From assembly GCF_900128475.1 (NCBI RefSeq), contig NZ_LT635836.1, forward strand, positions 634,526-698,525: DNA of 64,000 bases, in the 5' to 3' direction. Position numbers and translations under genes: made by a program. The notes beneath the pieces were generated by a model. That model saw nothing but the letters and a program-made list of their open reading frames with translations, had not been told where the DNA came from and searched no databases. Source of the DNA: Mediterranea massiliensis. Lineage in GTDB: Bacteria; Bacteroidota; Bacteroidia; Bacteroidales; Bacteroidaceae. Shown here piece by piece: positions 8,435 to 16,785 of this stretch. How positions within the stretch are numbered: position 1 is the first letter of the stretch; every line of letters starts with the position of its first letter.

Positions 8435-9168
8435 TACAGACCGACCTGCTGACAGCCGACAAAGACCCCATGGGGGCCGCCATCCTCGACTACCTGGAAC
8501 ACGGGAAAGCCGACAAGCTGCGTGTGTTCTCCTCCCAGTTCGACGAGGATGAGATACCCGTCCGCACCCTGTTCCGCACCGGGAAGCAGATGTCTCCACT
8601 GGAACGGACCGCCCTGCAACTGGCCTCCGGCCGCATCCTCGACGTGGGAGCCGGAAGCGGTTGCCACAGCCTGGCCCTGCAGGCGGCAGGCAAGGAAGTG
8701 GAAGCCATCGACATCTCCCCGCTCTCGGTGGAAGCCATGCGCCGGCGGGGAGTGGGGCAAGCCGTGCAGGCCAACCTCTTCAGCGACAGCTTCTGCGGGG
8801 CCTACGACACCCTCCTCATGCTGATGAACGGTTCCGGCATCATCGGCCGCCTGGAGAACCTGCCCGCCTTCTTCCGCAAGGCCAAACAGCTGCTCCGCCC
8901 GGGCGGCAGCATCCTGATGGACTCCAGCGACCTGCGCTACCTGTACGAAGACGAGGACGGCAGTTTCGTCATCGACATCGCAGGCGACTATTACGGCGAA
9001 GTGGACTTCCGGATGCAATACAAGCAGGTGGAAGGCGACCCGTTCGACTGGCTCTACATCGACTTCCAGACCCTTTCCCTCTATGCCGCACAGAACGGCT
9101 TCACGGCCGAACTCGCCAAGGAGGGCAAGCACTACGACTACCTGGCCCGGCTGCGCCCGAAAGCGTGA
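8431..9168 (+). CDS. class I SAM-dependent methyltransferase
   Basis: A 245-residue methyltransferase. ILDVGAGSGCHSLAL is motif I of the Rossmann fold that binds S-adenosylmethionine; EAIDISPLSVEAM is the acidic-loop motif II, and LLRPGGSILMDSSD matches the late motif. The substrate cannot be assigned; similar Bacteroidetes proteins are annotated only at superfamily level. It overlaps the preceding small basic gene by four bases, suggesting translational coupling. Its stop lies a few bases from the converging TlpA-like gene. Confidence 0.85.
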   Translation: MIQTDLLTADKDPMGAAILDYLEHGKADKLRVFSSQFDEDEIPVRTLFRTGKQMSPLERTALQLASGRILDVGAGSGCHSLALQAAGKEVEAIDISPLSVEAMRRRGVGQAVQANLFSDSFCGAYDTLLMLMNGSGIIGRLENLPAFFRKAKQLLRPGGSILMDSSDLRYLYEDEDGSFVIDIAGDYYGEVDFRMQYKQVEGDPFDWLYIDFQTLSLYAAQNGFTAELAKEGKHYDYLARLRPKA

Positions 9169-9171
9169 CCG

Positions 9172-9711
9172 TCAGTCCCCGGCCAGCATCGCGTCAATCT
9201 TTCCGACCAGCCGCTGGAATTCCTCGGGATTGTAGAGGCGGGTCAGCATGACGATTTTCCCGTCACGGTCTATCAGCACATTGCGGGTGATGCCTGCCTC
9301 ACGCTGGGCATAGAGGGCAAAGATGTCCGCACCCGGATCCAAGCCGAGCGGATAGGTCACCTTCGTTGCTTTCCCGAACGCGATGACCTTCTCCAAAGGC
9401 TCGTCGCGGTCGATGCCCACCAGGTAAAAATCCTTGTTGTCCTTATGCTTCTGCCAGATGTCCTTCTCGATGAACGGCATCTCCTTGCGGCACACACCGC
9501 ACCAGCTGGCCGTAAACTGAAGCATGACCACCCGGCCGCGCAGGCTGGACAACTTCACGCTTTGCCCGTCCGTGAGTTCCACCGTGAAGTCGGGAGCCTG
9601 ATCGCCGACTTTGACAATATAACCGTTGGCATCGCCCTGCTTCTCCTGGGCATGACCCGCCAGGCTCATCAGCGCCAGCAGGCAGAAAAAGAATACATTC
9701 AGTCGTTTCAT
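9172..9711 (-). CDS. TlpA-like thiol-disulfide oxidoreductase
   Basis: Exported thioredoxin-fold protein (AhpC/TSA-Redoxin type). The signal peptide MKRLNVFFFCLLALMSLAGHA is followed by GDQAPDFTVELTDGQSVKLSSLRG and the active site FTASWCGVCRKEMPF (CxxC). Periplasmic members reduce disulfides, for example during cytochrome maturation. The start at 9711 is preferred over 9741 because a -7 element (TATTTTTG, 9739-9746) overlaps the upstream ATG and because 9711 gives a clean signal peptide. Confidence 0.88.
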   Translation of the reverse strand: MKRLNVFFFCLLALMSLAGHAQEKQGDANGYIVKVGDQAPDFTVELTDGQSVKLSSLRGRVVMLQFTASWCGVCRKEMPFIEKDIWQKHKDNKDFYLVGIDRDEPLEKVIAFGKATKVTYPLGLDPGADIFALYAQREAGITRNVLIDRDGKIVMLTRLYNPEEFQRLVGKIDAMLAGD

Positions 9712-9738
9712 GTTGCGTAAAGGAATGATGGTTGGTCG

Positions 9739-9746
9739 CAAAAATA
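9739..9746 (-). promoter_or_regulatory. -7 promoter element of the TlpA-like gene
   Basis: TATTTTTG on the minus strand, about 30 bases before the chosen start at 9711; fits TAnnTTTG. Confidence 0.55.
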
Positions 9747-9793
9747 TGGTTTAAAACTGGAATGTACAAATCCCGTCCCATGATTTTCCCTTC

Positions 9794-12691
9794 CTATTCA
9801 AAAAGCTCCCCTTTCATCAGGGCATCGGAAACCTTGTTCAGCCGGCACATTTCCTCCCACGTCGCCCCATTGCGTTCCAAGGAATAAAAGGCCGACTCCG
9901 GCAAAAGGATGTATTCCCACTCCCGTTCCATCCGGTCGGCAGCACTCAGCGTATTGATCTTTCTGCACCATTCCACCGCCGCCTTCTGTTTTTACCTGAC
10001 ATTGGCATCGGCTATGCGGTCGTCGCTTTTCGTTTCTACGATATAAATATGTGCTGCCGTGCAAACCATGAAGTCGGGATGGTAAGAAGCCAACAAACCA
10101 TCCTGGCGCAGGTAAAACAGCGAAGCAAAGGGATGCTGACTTTCATTGATTTTCAGAAAACGTTCCACCCCTCCGTCCTTGTCCAGAAACTCAGAAAAAG
10201 CTCTTTCAAAGCCACCCCGGTTACTCGGATAGCCCACGCGCTCGTAAATCACCTTCTGCAACGGCAGGCTGTAATGCTCGCGGATGCGCAAGACAGGAAC
10301 CGACGAGAACCATATCTTCTCGACCACCGCTTCACTGACCATCACGCTCTGCTGCATCCGGTGAATGGCCACACTCATCTCGCGGATGATGTGCGAAGTG
10401 ACTGCCCCGTTCTTCGCCAACAGGATTTTCCAGTCATTACCATTGAAAGGATCGAACGGCTGGCCGAACAGCCGCGTACGAATATAACGGTCCAGAATGC
10501 GCATAATAGCTGGCTGGTTGATCTGCAAGGTGGGAAACGGACGGAGTGAACGCACTCCCACCCTGTCCATACGCGTCGTCACGATGCGCAACAACTTCTG
10601 CAAATATTCATTGTAACTGGCAGCCGTAAACAGGTCGGCCTTCACTTCATACCTTCCGAAACGCGTTTCAGCCATCACTGATTCCGACACAAACGTTTCC
10701 CCCTCCGTAGCCAGAAAGCCGCGCAGATATTCCAGGGTAAAGTCGGTATATGGATAGAGGGAAGCGGCATCGATCTGAGCCGGAGTAATCTCTTCCTCGG
10801 CATCACGCATCACCACCGGCCAAAAGAGGTCGTAGTCTTCATAGTCTTCCTTCAGCCCCACTTTGACAAGATCGCCCACGGCACTCCCGGATGCCACTTC
10901 GCCCTCATCCGTACCGGCCAGTCCTTCGTCCATCAGTTCCCGGTAGAAGGCACTGAAAGCCGGATGCTCGATTACGGAAAGCATGTCAAGGTAGGATGTC
11001 GGCTGCAACCGCTTCACCAATACCCTCCGACGGTCTCCTTCCTTCTTTTCCCGATAGGCAGCCTCCCGCCACATCAGCCGGAGTCCGCGCCCCACAGTCT
11101 GCTCCAACAAGATAGGAGCCTGCGACGGACGGAGCGGCACAATGACACAGATGTTGTTCACATCGAAGCCTTCACGCAGCATCAGTACCGACACGATAAC
11201 CTTGGGCGAGGCATAGCGGTCTACGTTGAACAGCCGTTCCTTCACGTGCAGCCACTCACGTTCCTTCATCTCTCCCTTCTGATTGCTGTCGATGCGCAAC
11301 ACGTCTTCCTCGCACAACCCTTCTTCCATCAAGAATTGCCCGACAAAAGGCGTCACCGACGTGTCTTCGCACACCACCAGCATCTTGGGATGCTTGTCGG
11401 CGTCCAGCTTCACAAAATCATTCTCCAGAATACGGAGCTTGGCCAGTCCGGCACGCAGCATCAGCCGCTGCCCTCCGCTCAGGGCGACCACTTTATTCCG
11501 TTCGTCACGCACCGCCCTGTAGTCAAGGCTTTCCAGTTCGATCAGTTCCTGCCTCCTGTCCAGCAACAGGGTCTTCACCAATCCCTGCTTCATGGCCTCG
11601 GCCAAAGGAAAATCTGTCACAATGTGCGGGAAGTAATGCTTCACCCTCCTGATGCCGCTTCCGCTGGTGTCGTAGGGGGTAGCCGAGAAATCTATCTGGA
11701 AGAAGGTCCCCTGCTTGCCGCGGGCCATATAATCCAGCCCTTTCTGCCATTCCACTTCCTGCACCTCGCCGGCCACTCTGTTCTCGTGGATGTGGTGCGC
11801 TTCGTCATTGACCACCATCAGTCCGGGCAGGGAAGCCAGATAGTCCATCTCTTCGCCCCGCAAGAATTTGCGGTCGAGCACGTCGAGCGAGTTGCCCGCA
11901 CTGATACCCGGGCGCAAGGGCAGCAAGTCCTCAACAATCACCTCCGGAGAAGTCTCGTCGTACACTTCGGCATCCGCATCCTGCGAAAGGAACAGATGCC
12001 AATTGGTCAATGCCACCAGACCGTCGGCCGTGGTCTTGCGACCGATGCCCTCTTCCTTGCTCACCACATTGTTGCGCAAGAAGCCGAACACTTCATCCCG
12101 ATAGACCGAAGGCAGAAACAAGTCACTGTTGCGACATAGATCGTTGGTATCAAAATCACGCTCGTTGGTTTCCGGATCCAGACGCCCCATGTAGGCGTCG
12201 AGCAGACGGTCGTACACGACCAGGCCGGGAGCCACTATCAGGAAATTGCGGGTATACCGCCCGGAAGGCTCGCTTTCGTGCCGGGCATTGAGCAACTGCC
12301 AAAGTAGGAGGGCGTGCATCACCCACGTCTTGCCCGTACCGGTGGCCATCTTGACGGCATACTTGGGCAAATTGTATTTTTCAGCCGCCAGCAGGTTCAG
12401 GTCGGCCTGGGCCAGCAGGTCGGGGGCCATCTCCCGATAGATGTCGGCCACCGAAGCGATGCGCACTACTTCGTGCAAATAGATGATATTCAGAATGGCC
12501 TGCCGCTGCCCTGAATGGAAATTGCAGGCACGTTCACTGAAGTAGGGTTCCGTAAACCAGTATTTCAACAAATCTGCCGTAACGGGCGATACCGCCTGCA
12601 ACATCTCACCGCTTTCGAAGGCACGGTTCACCCGTTCCGACAGGCGGGCCGCCAGTTCAAGGGAAATATCTGTTTTCATGTTGATTCTCAT
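9794..12691 (-). pseudogene. res: type III restriction endonuclease Res subunit with premature in-frame stop
   Basis: Helicase-nuclease subunit of a type III restriction system. KMATGTGKTWVMH is Walker A, VVNDEAHHIHENR is the DEAH box, and EQTVGRGLRLMW is helicase motif VI. Near the end HPDFMVCTAAHIYIVETK is the PD-(D/E)xK nuclease motif. Reading stops at a TAA (9992-9994) after 899 residues. The same frame continues with K-Q-K-A-A-V-E-W-C-R-K and about 65 further residues to 9794, which are typical of the Res C terminus, so a sense codon (probably CAA for Gln) mutated to TAA. The helicase and nuclease motifs remain, so partial function is possible. It starts 8 bases after mod. Confidence 0.85.
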
Positions 12692-12699
12692 TGACAGGT

Positions 12700-13881
12700 T
12701 TATAAAGTTTCAGTAACCATACTCTCGAAGCCGAATACATCGACGGCCTTCACACAGACCGTCCGCCTTCCCGCTTTACGCGGCACGCGAAGGATGGCCC
12801 GATAGACACAATGCAAGGGGTCGCCGTCGTTGGCCATATTTTCACGATAGTCCTGCCAAAGGCTTCGGAAGGTGATGCCGTCGTAATCGGGGTCGATGCT
12901 CCAGTACTCAATCAGGGCCAAAGGGTCGAGACGGATTACCTGCCTCAACTTTTCCTTATCCTTGTCGTCCAGCGGGATGTTGTCGGGCGAAAGCAGGACA
13001 TAGTTGTCAAGAACAACCTGCAATTCGTCCACCTCCTGCGAGAAAGGACGGATCTGCATGGGCCTGCAAACCAGATACTGCAACGTACTGAAGCGTACGG
13101 ATCCTTCGCGCACCAGCTTGTCGTAACCTTTCTTCGAGAGCTTGTCGAGCAAGTCGGGCGGAATGACAAGCACATCCACCTCGTCCTTGTACTGCATGAT
13201 GGCACGGCTGACGTCGAAAGCAAAGTTCCAACCCAGCACTACCGCCTTGCGCCAACCGCCACCCAGCAGGGTATTGCGTGCTTCGCAGGCCCGGCGGACG
13301 GTGGCCATGCCGGTCAGCTTGTTGGGACTGTCTACCAGCACCAGGGCACGTTCGGCCTTCACATGTCCCCAATTCCGGTCGTTCAGTTGCTCTTCGGTAA
13401 AGGGAATGGCACCATAGAGCTGCATGACGATGCGGCTCAAGTCGCCGATGCGTCTGTACAGCTTGCTGGAGCCGAAGACTTCTTTCTGATAGTCCCCGAT
13501 GGACTGATAAAGGAAGGGCTTCACCTTTTGGTCGATAAACCGTTTGCGCATGACGAGTGTAGCGGGTTTACCGATATCGGTCGTTATCCAGCGGCGTCCC
13601 AAGCGTTCGGCCACCGCAGCCGCAGTACCGCTACCACCAAAGAAATCACAAACGAGGTCACCTTCGTTAGAAGATGCTTTAATGATACGTTCAAGGAGGG
13701 CTTCGGGCTTTTGAGTTGCGTAACCTGTCCGTTCATAGGAAGAAGTTGCCAACATTCCTATATCTACCCAATAGTCTTTCGTATTCACAAGTGTATATGT
13801 GCCCTTTTCATCTTGATAATACACTTGAGCTGGATTTTTACCAGACCAAGGCATCATATACGATTTTTCTTTCACTATATT
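12700..13881 (-). pseudogene. mod: type III DNA methyltransferase Mod, C-terminal part
   Basis: Downstream part of the modification gene. It contains [15 protein letters not shown] and [19 protein letters not shown], the SAM-binding motif that follows the catalytic motif in beta-class N6-adenine methyltransferases. A GTG near 13875 could restart translation, but the catalytic DPPF motif lies in the other part, across the IS982 insertion. Past the SAM-binding motif is a region of about 280 residues probably including target recognition. Joining both parts across a five-base target duplication (see mobile element) restores one reading frame of about 620 residues. Confidence 0.85.
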
Positions 13882-14915
13882 AACGTGAGTTCGATATAAA
13901 ATTAGAAAATAGCCAGTTGTCCGTCATTGACAAAGTTTACATCAATGGCGGGCTTTTTTTCAAAAAAACAATATGCTGCTATAGCCGACAAAGAGTTGGC
14001 TATAAAGTTATTGAACGAACGATGTCTGGAATGTTCTATCTGTGCAATGTTCTTCAGCTCGTCATTGACCGTTTCAATCAAGGCCCTTTTTCTGAGCAGG
14101 ATCTTGTCGGCAATGCTCATCAGCGAGTTCTTCATATTGTTTTTAACTTTAGTGACAAGCTGAATGCCATTAAGGAAAAGGTTCTCGAAGAGAGCCTGGC
14201 CAATATATCCCTTGTCAGCACATAGTTTTCCTTTGATGTTTTCCAGAAACTTACCCTGCTTCAAAGGCTCCCGGTCATCCACGTTTCCAGGAGTAAACAT
14301 AAAATTGAGGATTTCCCCTTTGTCATTGATTATCAGATGTAGTTTGAATCCGAAGAACCATCCCATAGAACATTTTCCACGCTCGGCAAGTCCTTCAAAT
14401 GTCTTATGAATAAGGATTCTTTGGTTACGGCAGACACGTAAAGGAGTGGAGTCGACAAAACTGATGCCGGTACAGGTTCCCAGCAGGACTTTCTTGATGA
14501 AGATGGTCATAGGAAGCAGCACTTCCTTCTCCAGTTCCACAAAACGGTTATAAGAAACCTGACGCGGAAAAAGGTGTTTCAGATGTTTACAGACATATTC
14601 CTTGTAGTAATGCTTGAAACAGCGAAAACCACCGGAGTGAAACAGGATTAGAATAACCATAATCTCAGCATCATTCATACGGTTAGGCTTGTTACGATGC
14701 CTGGTTTTCTTATCCTCAATCATATATTTTTCCTGTTGCAATGTAAATTCCTTGCAAAAATCATCGGCCATACAATAAATCTCTGTAACTTTAGACTCTG
14801 GAAACATAGTGGTAATCGTTTAAATCTTATAATTCAGCACTATAAATTTAATACTTTTATCGCTATGTTTCTAATTATCACTGAAATATATTTATTTTTA
14901 TTTCGAACTCACGTT
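13882..14915 (-). mobile_element. IS982-family insertion sequence, copy 1 (inside mod)
   Basis: Ends are inverted repeats beginning AACGTGAGTTCGA at both sides. The flanks ATATT (13877-13881) and ATTTT (14916-14920) look like a five-base target duplication with one mismatch. Removing the element and one flank copy makes the mod frame continuous (...H-L-T-F-N-I-V-K-E-K-S...). It carries one transposase gene. A second, non-identical copy lies at 38597-39631. Confidence 0.85.
13902..14807 (-). CDS. IS982-family transposase
   Basis: A 301-residue transposase. [38 protein letters not shown] and [16 protein letters not shown] form the IS982-type acidic catalytic core, with aspartates in DST and DKGY and Glu in ETVND. 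The frame is intact and it may be active. Compared with the copy at 38705 there are more than ten amino-acid differences (for example DSTP versus DSTV), so the two did not arise from a very recent duplication of each other. Confidence 0.9.
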   Translation of the reverse strand: MFPESKVTEIYCMADDFCKEFTLQQEKYMIEDKKTRHRNKPNRMNDAEIMVILILFHSGGFRCFKHYYKEYVCKHLKHLFPRQVSYNRFVELEKEVLLPMTIFIKKVLLGTCTGISFVDSTPLRVCRNQRILIHKTFEGLAERGKCSMGWFFGFKLHLIINDKGEILNFMFTPGNVDDREPLKQGKFLENIKGKLCADKGYIGQALFENLFLNGIQLVTKVKNNMKNSLMSIADKILLRKRALIETVNDELKNIAQIEHSRHRSFNNFIANSLSAIAAYCFFEKKPAIDVNFVNDGQLAIF

Positions 14916-15604
14916 ATTTTAAAAGTCAAATGACTATTATTCTTACTATAAAATAGTATTGTATCATGCTTCTTCGCATATCCCCCACCGCCAGCTCCTC
15001 CAGATTTATAACACCAAATAATTTCATTCAAGAAATTCTCCTTTCCGAATATATCATCCATCAACACCTTCACATAATGCCCTACGTGCCAATCAATATG
15101 CACATAAATGCTTCCTTTATCAGAAAGCAATTCGCGCATCAAGACCAATCGGGGATAAAGCATCTTCAAGTAAGACACCGTTCCGTCTTTCCAAGTGTCT
15201 GCATAGGCAAACTGCTCGATTGTAGTAGGCTTCTGTTCAATATCCGCCCCCGGCAGATTGATTCTGGTCCGATAATCGGCCTTGCTGTCAAACGGCGGAT
15301 CTATGTAGATCAGATCCACCTTGCCGCGCATCGGCGGAAGTCCCGTGGCCTCATCGCCGGCGATAAGCGCCTGCATGGCCAGCAGGTTGTCACCATAAAT
15401 CAAGCGGTTGATCCACTCTTTACCGAAATTCAGTTGTGCCGCTTGCCCCTTCCACAGGCCACTGATGTCTTTGGAAGGCAGCACCAGTTCGTTGGTTTGC
15501 AGCCCTATGTGCGTGCTGCTACCAATCCGCTCCAATATCCGTTGTGCCTCTCTCCGGCCTTCCTCAACGATTTTGGGCAATTCAAAGATCAAGGACTTTG
15601 GCAT
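14916..15604 (-). pseudogene. mod: type III DNA methyltransferase Mod, N-terminal part
   Basis: Upstream part of the modification gene, about 230 residues. DLIYIDPPFDSKADY holds the catalytic motif (DPPF) of N6-adenine methyltransferases, preceded by LIYGDNLLAMQAL. The order (catalytic motif first, SAM motif later) is that of the beta class. The frame enters the IS982 element after H-L-T-F-K and stops at a TGA within its end, so the SAM motif is lost from this product. With res also damaged, the whole system is likely inactive. Confidence 0.88.
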
Positions 15605-15800
15605 ACGCTCTCCTCTGTTTTTATGCGTTGTGCCATCGCCCTAATCCCTACGAACACACTGCGTGGGCTAATCCTTGCCTCTAAAGTGCGGTCGTAGGAA
15701 ACCGATGCAAACAGACAAGAACGCCCACGCATATACGCGAGCATTCGCACATCTGTTCCCGGTTTGCATTATGAAATTTCCTACGTTTCACTTTAACTAA
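15605..15800 (-). ncRNA. structured leader upstream of mod with interleaved stems
   Basis: On the minus strand this stretch holds three exact complementary pairs that interleave. ATGCAAAC (15762-15769) pairs with GTTTGCAT (15705-15712); GCGTGGGC (15721-15728) with GCCCACGC (15661-15668); CCTACGA (15692-15698) with TCGTAGG (15647-15653). The order c-a-c'-b-a'-b' means linked pseudoknots or alternative folds. A small GCGA-ATGC-TCGC hairpin (15737-15748) sits inside. A 23-codon reading frame starting MCECSRICVGV ends at a TAG within it. Transcription could come from the -7 element at 15879. I cannot match it to a named RNA family. Confidence 0.45.
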
Positions 15801-15878
15801 GAACAAACAGCAAACGCTGATTCATAAATTCATAAACTGTCGGGAAACCGCCACCACCGTGGCCCGCTTCCCTACTTG

Positions 15879-15886
15879 CAAAGATA
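15879..15886 (-). promoter_or_regulatory. -7 promoter element likely driving the mod leader
   Basis: TATCTTTG on the minus strand, about 275 bases before the mod start, which would place the whole structured leader in the transcript. The rest of the gap from 15887 to about 16075 shows no feature I can support. Confidence 0.45.
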
Positions 15887-16075
15887 AGAGTATTTTGCCA
15901 ATCCACGGCAAGCAAAGGAAAATAATAATTCGTCTCAATCCGAATATGCAGTTCCCATACCTTCCTTCCCAATAGGAATTTCCATAAATCGCAATCAAAA
16001 CATTCAACAAACAATACGTCGTTTCCTTCCTTCCCGATGCCGTCTGCATTTTCAGCTTTAAACCCCAAGACCCTT

Positions 16076-16132
16076 ATGTTTCAAACATAGGGGGTGAATG
16101 TTTCAAACATAAGGCCTTCATGTTTGAAACAT
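16076..16132. repeat. three-unit, 22-base-period palindromic array
   Basis: ATGTTTCAAACAT at 16076 and 16098 and ATGTTTGAAACAT at 16120 are spaced exactly 22 bases apart. Each unit is a 13-base palindrome with one central base, followed by 9 variable bases. The gap to the tRNA terminator (16133-16409) otherwise shows only A/T-rich sequence. Confidence 0.8.
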
Positions 16133-16409
16133 TCCCAACGATGGCCCAAAACCGCCCGAAAACAAACATGGTTACTTTCCATAAACAAGAAATCAGAATT
16201 GTTTACAAACTATAAACAAAAAAAAGAAAGTCAGAGCAACACTCTGAATAGAGTGAGGCCGCTCCAACTTCTTAAGACATGCGCTACTGTTCATGCATAA
16301 CGGTCTGCAATCGAGTATTTTTTTTGCGTCGGACTACAGGCGGTCTACGGGCGCACAATAAAATTATAAAATCAGGAAGTAGTTAAATAGCTGAAAGCCA
16401 ATAAACAAC

Positions 16410-16442
16410 AAAAGCCCCGCCTTTTTGAAAGGCAGGGCTTTT
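16410..16442 (-). terminator. terminator downstream of tRNA-Cys
   Basis: A stem of about 15 bp (AAAAGCCCTGCCTTT on the minus strand, with one wobble) closes a short loop and is followed by a T-rich run. It lies just after the tRNA on the same strand. Confidence 0.85.
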
Positions 16443-16452
16443 GATGATTTCG

Positions 16453-16524
16453 AGGTACCTGGCGGATTCGAACCGCCGTGCACGGTTTTGCAGACCGCTG
16501 ACTAAGCCACTCATCCAAGGTACC
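16453..16524 (-). tRNA. tRNA-Cys(GCA)
   Basis: On the minus strand GGTACCT and AGGTACC form the 7 bp acceptor stem. The anticodon arm GCGGT-CTGCAAA-ACCGT gives anticodon GCA (Cys). The T arm GGCGG-TTCGAAT-CCGCC is perfect. The 3' CCA is not encoded. Length is 72 bases. It has its own promoter and terminator. Confidence 0.95.
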
Positions 16525-16563
16525 AAGATCGCTTCGCAAGGGCTTTATTTCCGATTGCGGATG

Positions 16564-16571
16564 CAAAGGTA
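16564..16571 (-). promoter_or_regulatory. -7 promoter element of tRNA-Cys
   Basis: TACCTTTG on the minus strand, 40 bases before the mature tRNA 5' end; fits TAnnTTTG. Confidence 0.6.
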
Positions 16572-16593
16572 GTACATTTTTTGTAATTACCAA

Positions 16594-16785
16594 CTATCCG
16601 CAGCATTTTTTCTTCATTTCTTTTTTCACCCCTGCCGAGGGACATCCGCCCGAACAACCGCAGCACCCGCTACAGGGATGCTCCCCGCTCTTCGAACGAC
16701 GGAAAAAGGAACGGATGCTCTTCGCTATGCGCCACACACAATAGGCAAGGAGCAGCGCAACAACCCAATTCTGCCAGCCTGTCAT
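16594..16785 (-). CDS. FeoB-associated Cys-rich membrane protein
   Basis: A 63-residue protein with one N-terminal membrane helix (WVVALLLAYCVWRIA), a basic stretch, and a cysteine-rich tail with HPCSGCCGCSGGCPS and a final CCG. It matches the small FeoB-associated family found after feoB in many anaerobes. Its ATG overlaps the feoB stop (ATGA), which fixes the start at 16785 and implies coupled translation. It probably assists ferrous iron transport, perhaps by binding metal at the inner membrane; that role is inferred. Confidence 0.85.
   Translation of the reverse strand: MTGWQNWVVALLLAYCVWRIAKSIRSFFRRSKSGEHPCSGCCGCSGGCPSAGVKKEMKKKCCG

Noticed and set aside
9794..9976. A separate 60-residue gene starting with GTG
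   Set aside because: It is in the same frame as res directly after its TAA and matches the expected Res C terminus, so it is the tail of a broken gene.
10964..12139. A 391-codon frame antisense to res
   Set aside because: Shadow of the Res helicase reading frame, with no recognisable domain.
15793..16068. A 91-codon minus-strand frame between mod and tRNA-Cys
   Set aside because: Contains the likely mod promoter, overlaps a second equally plausible frame, and has no recognisable domain.
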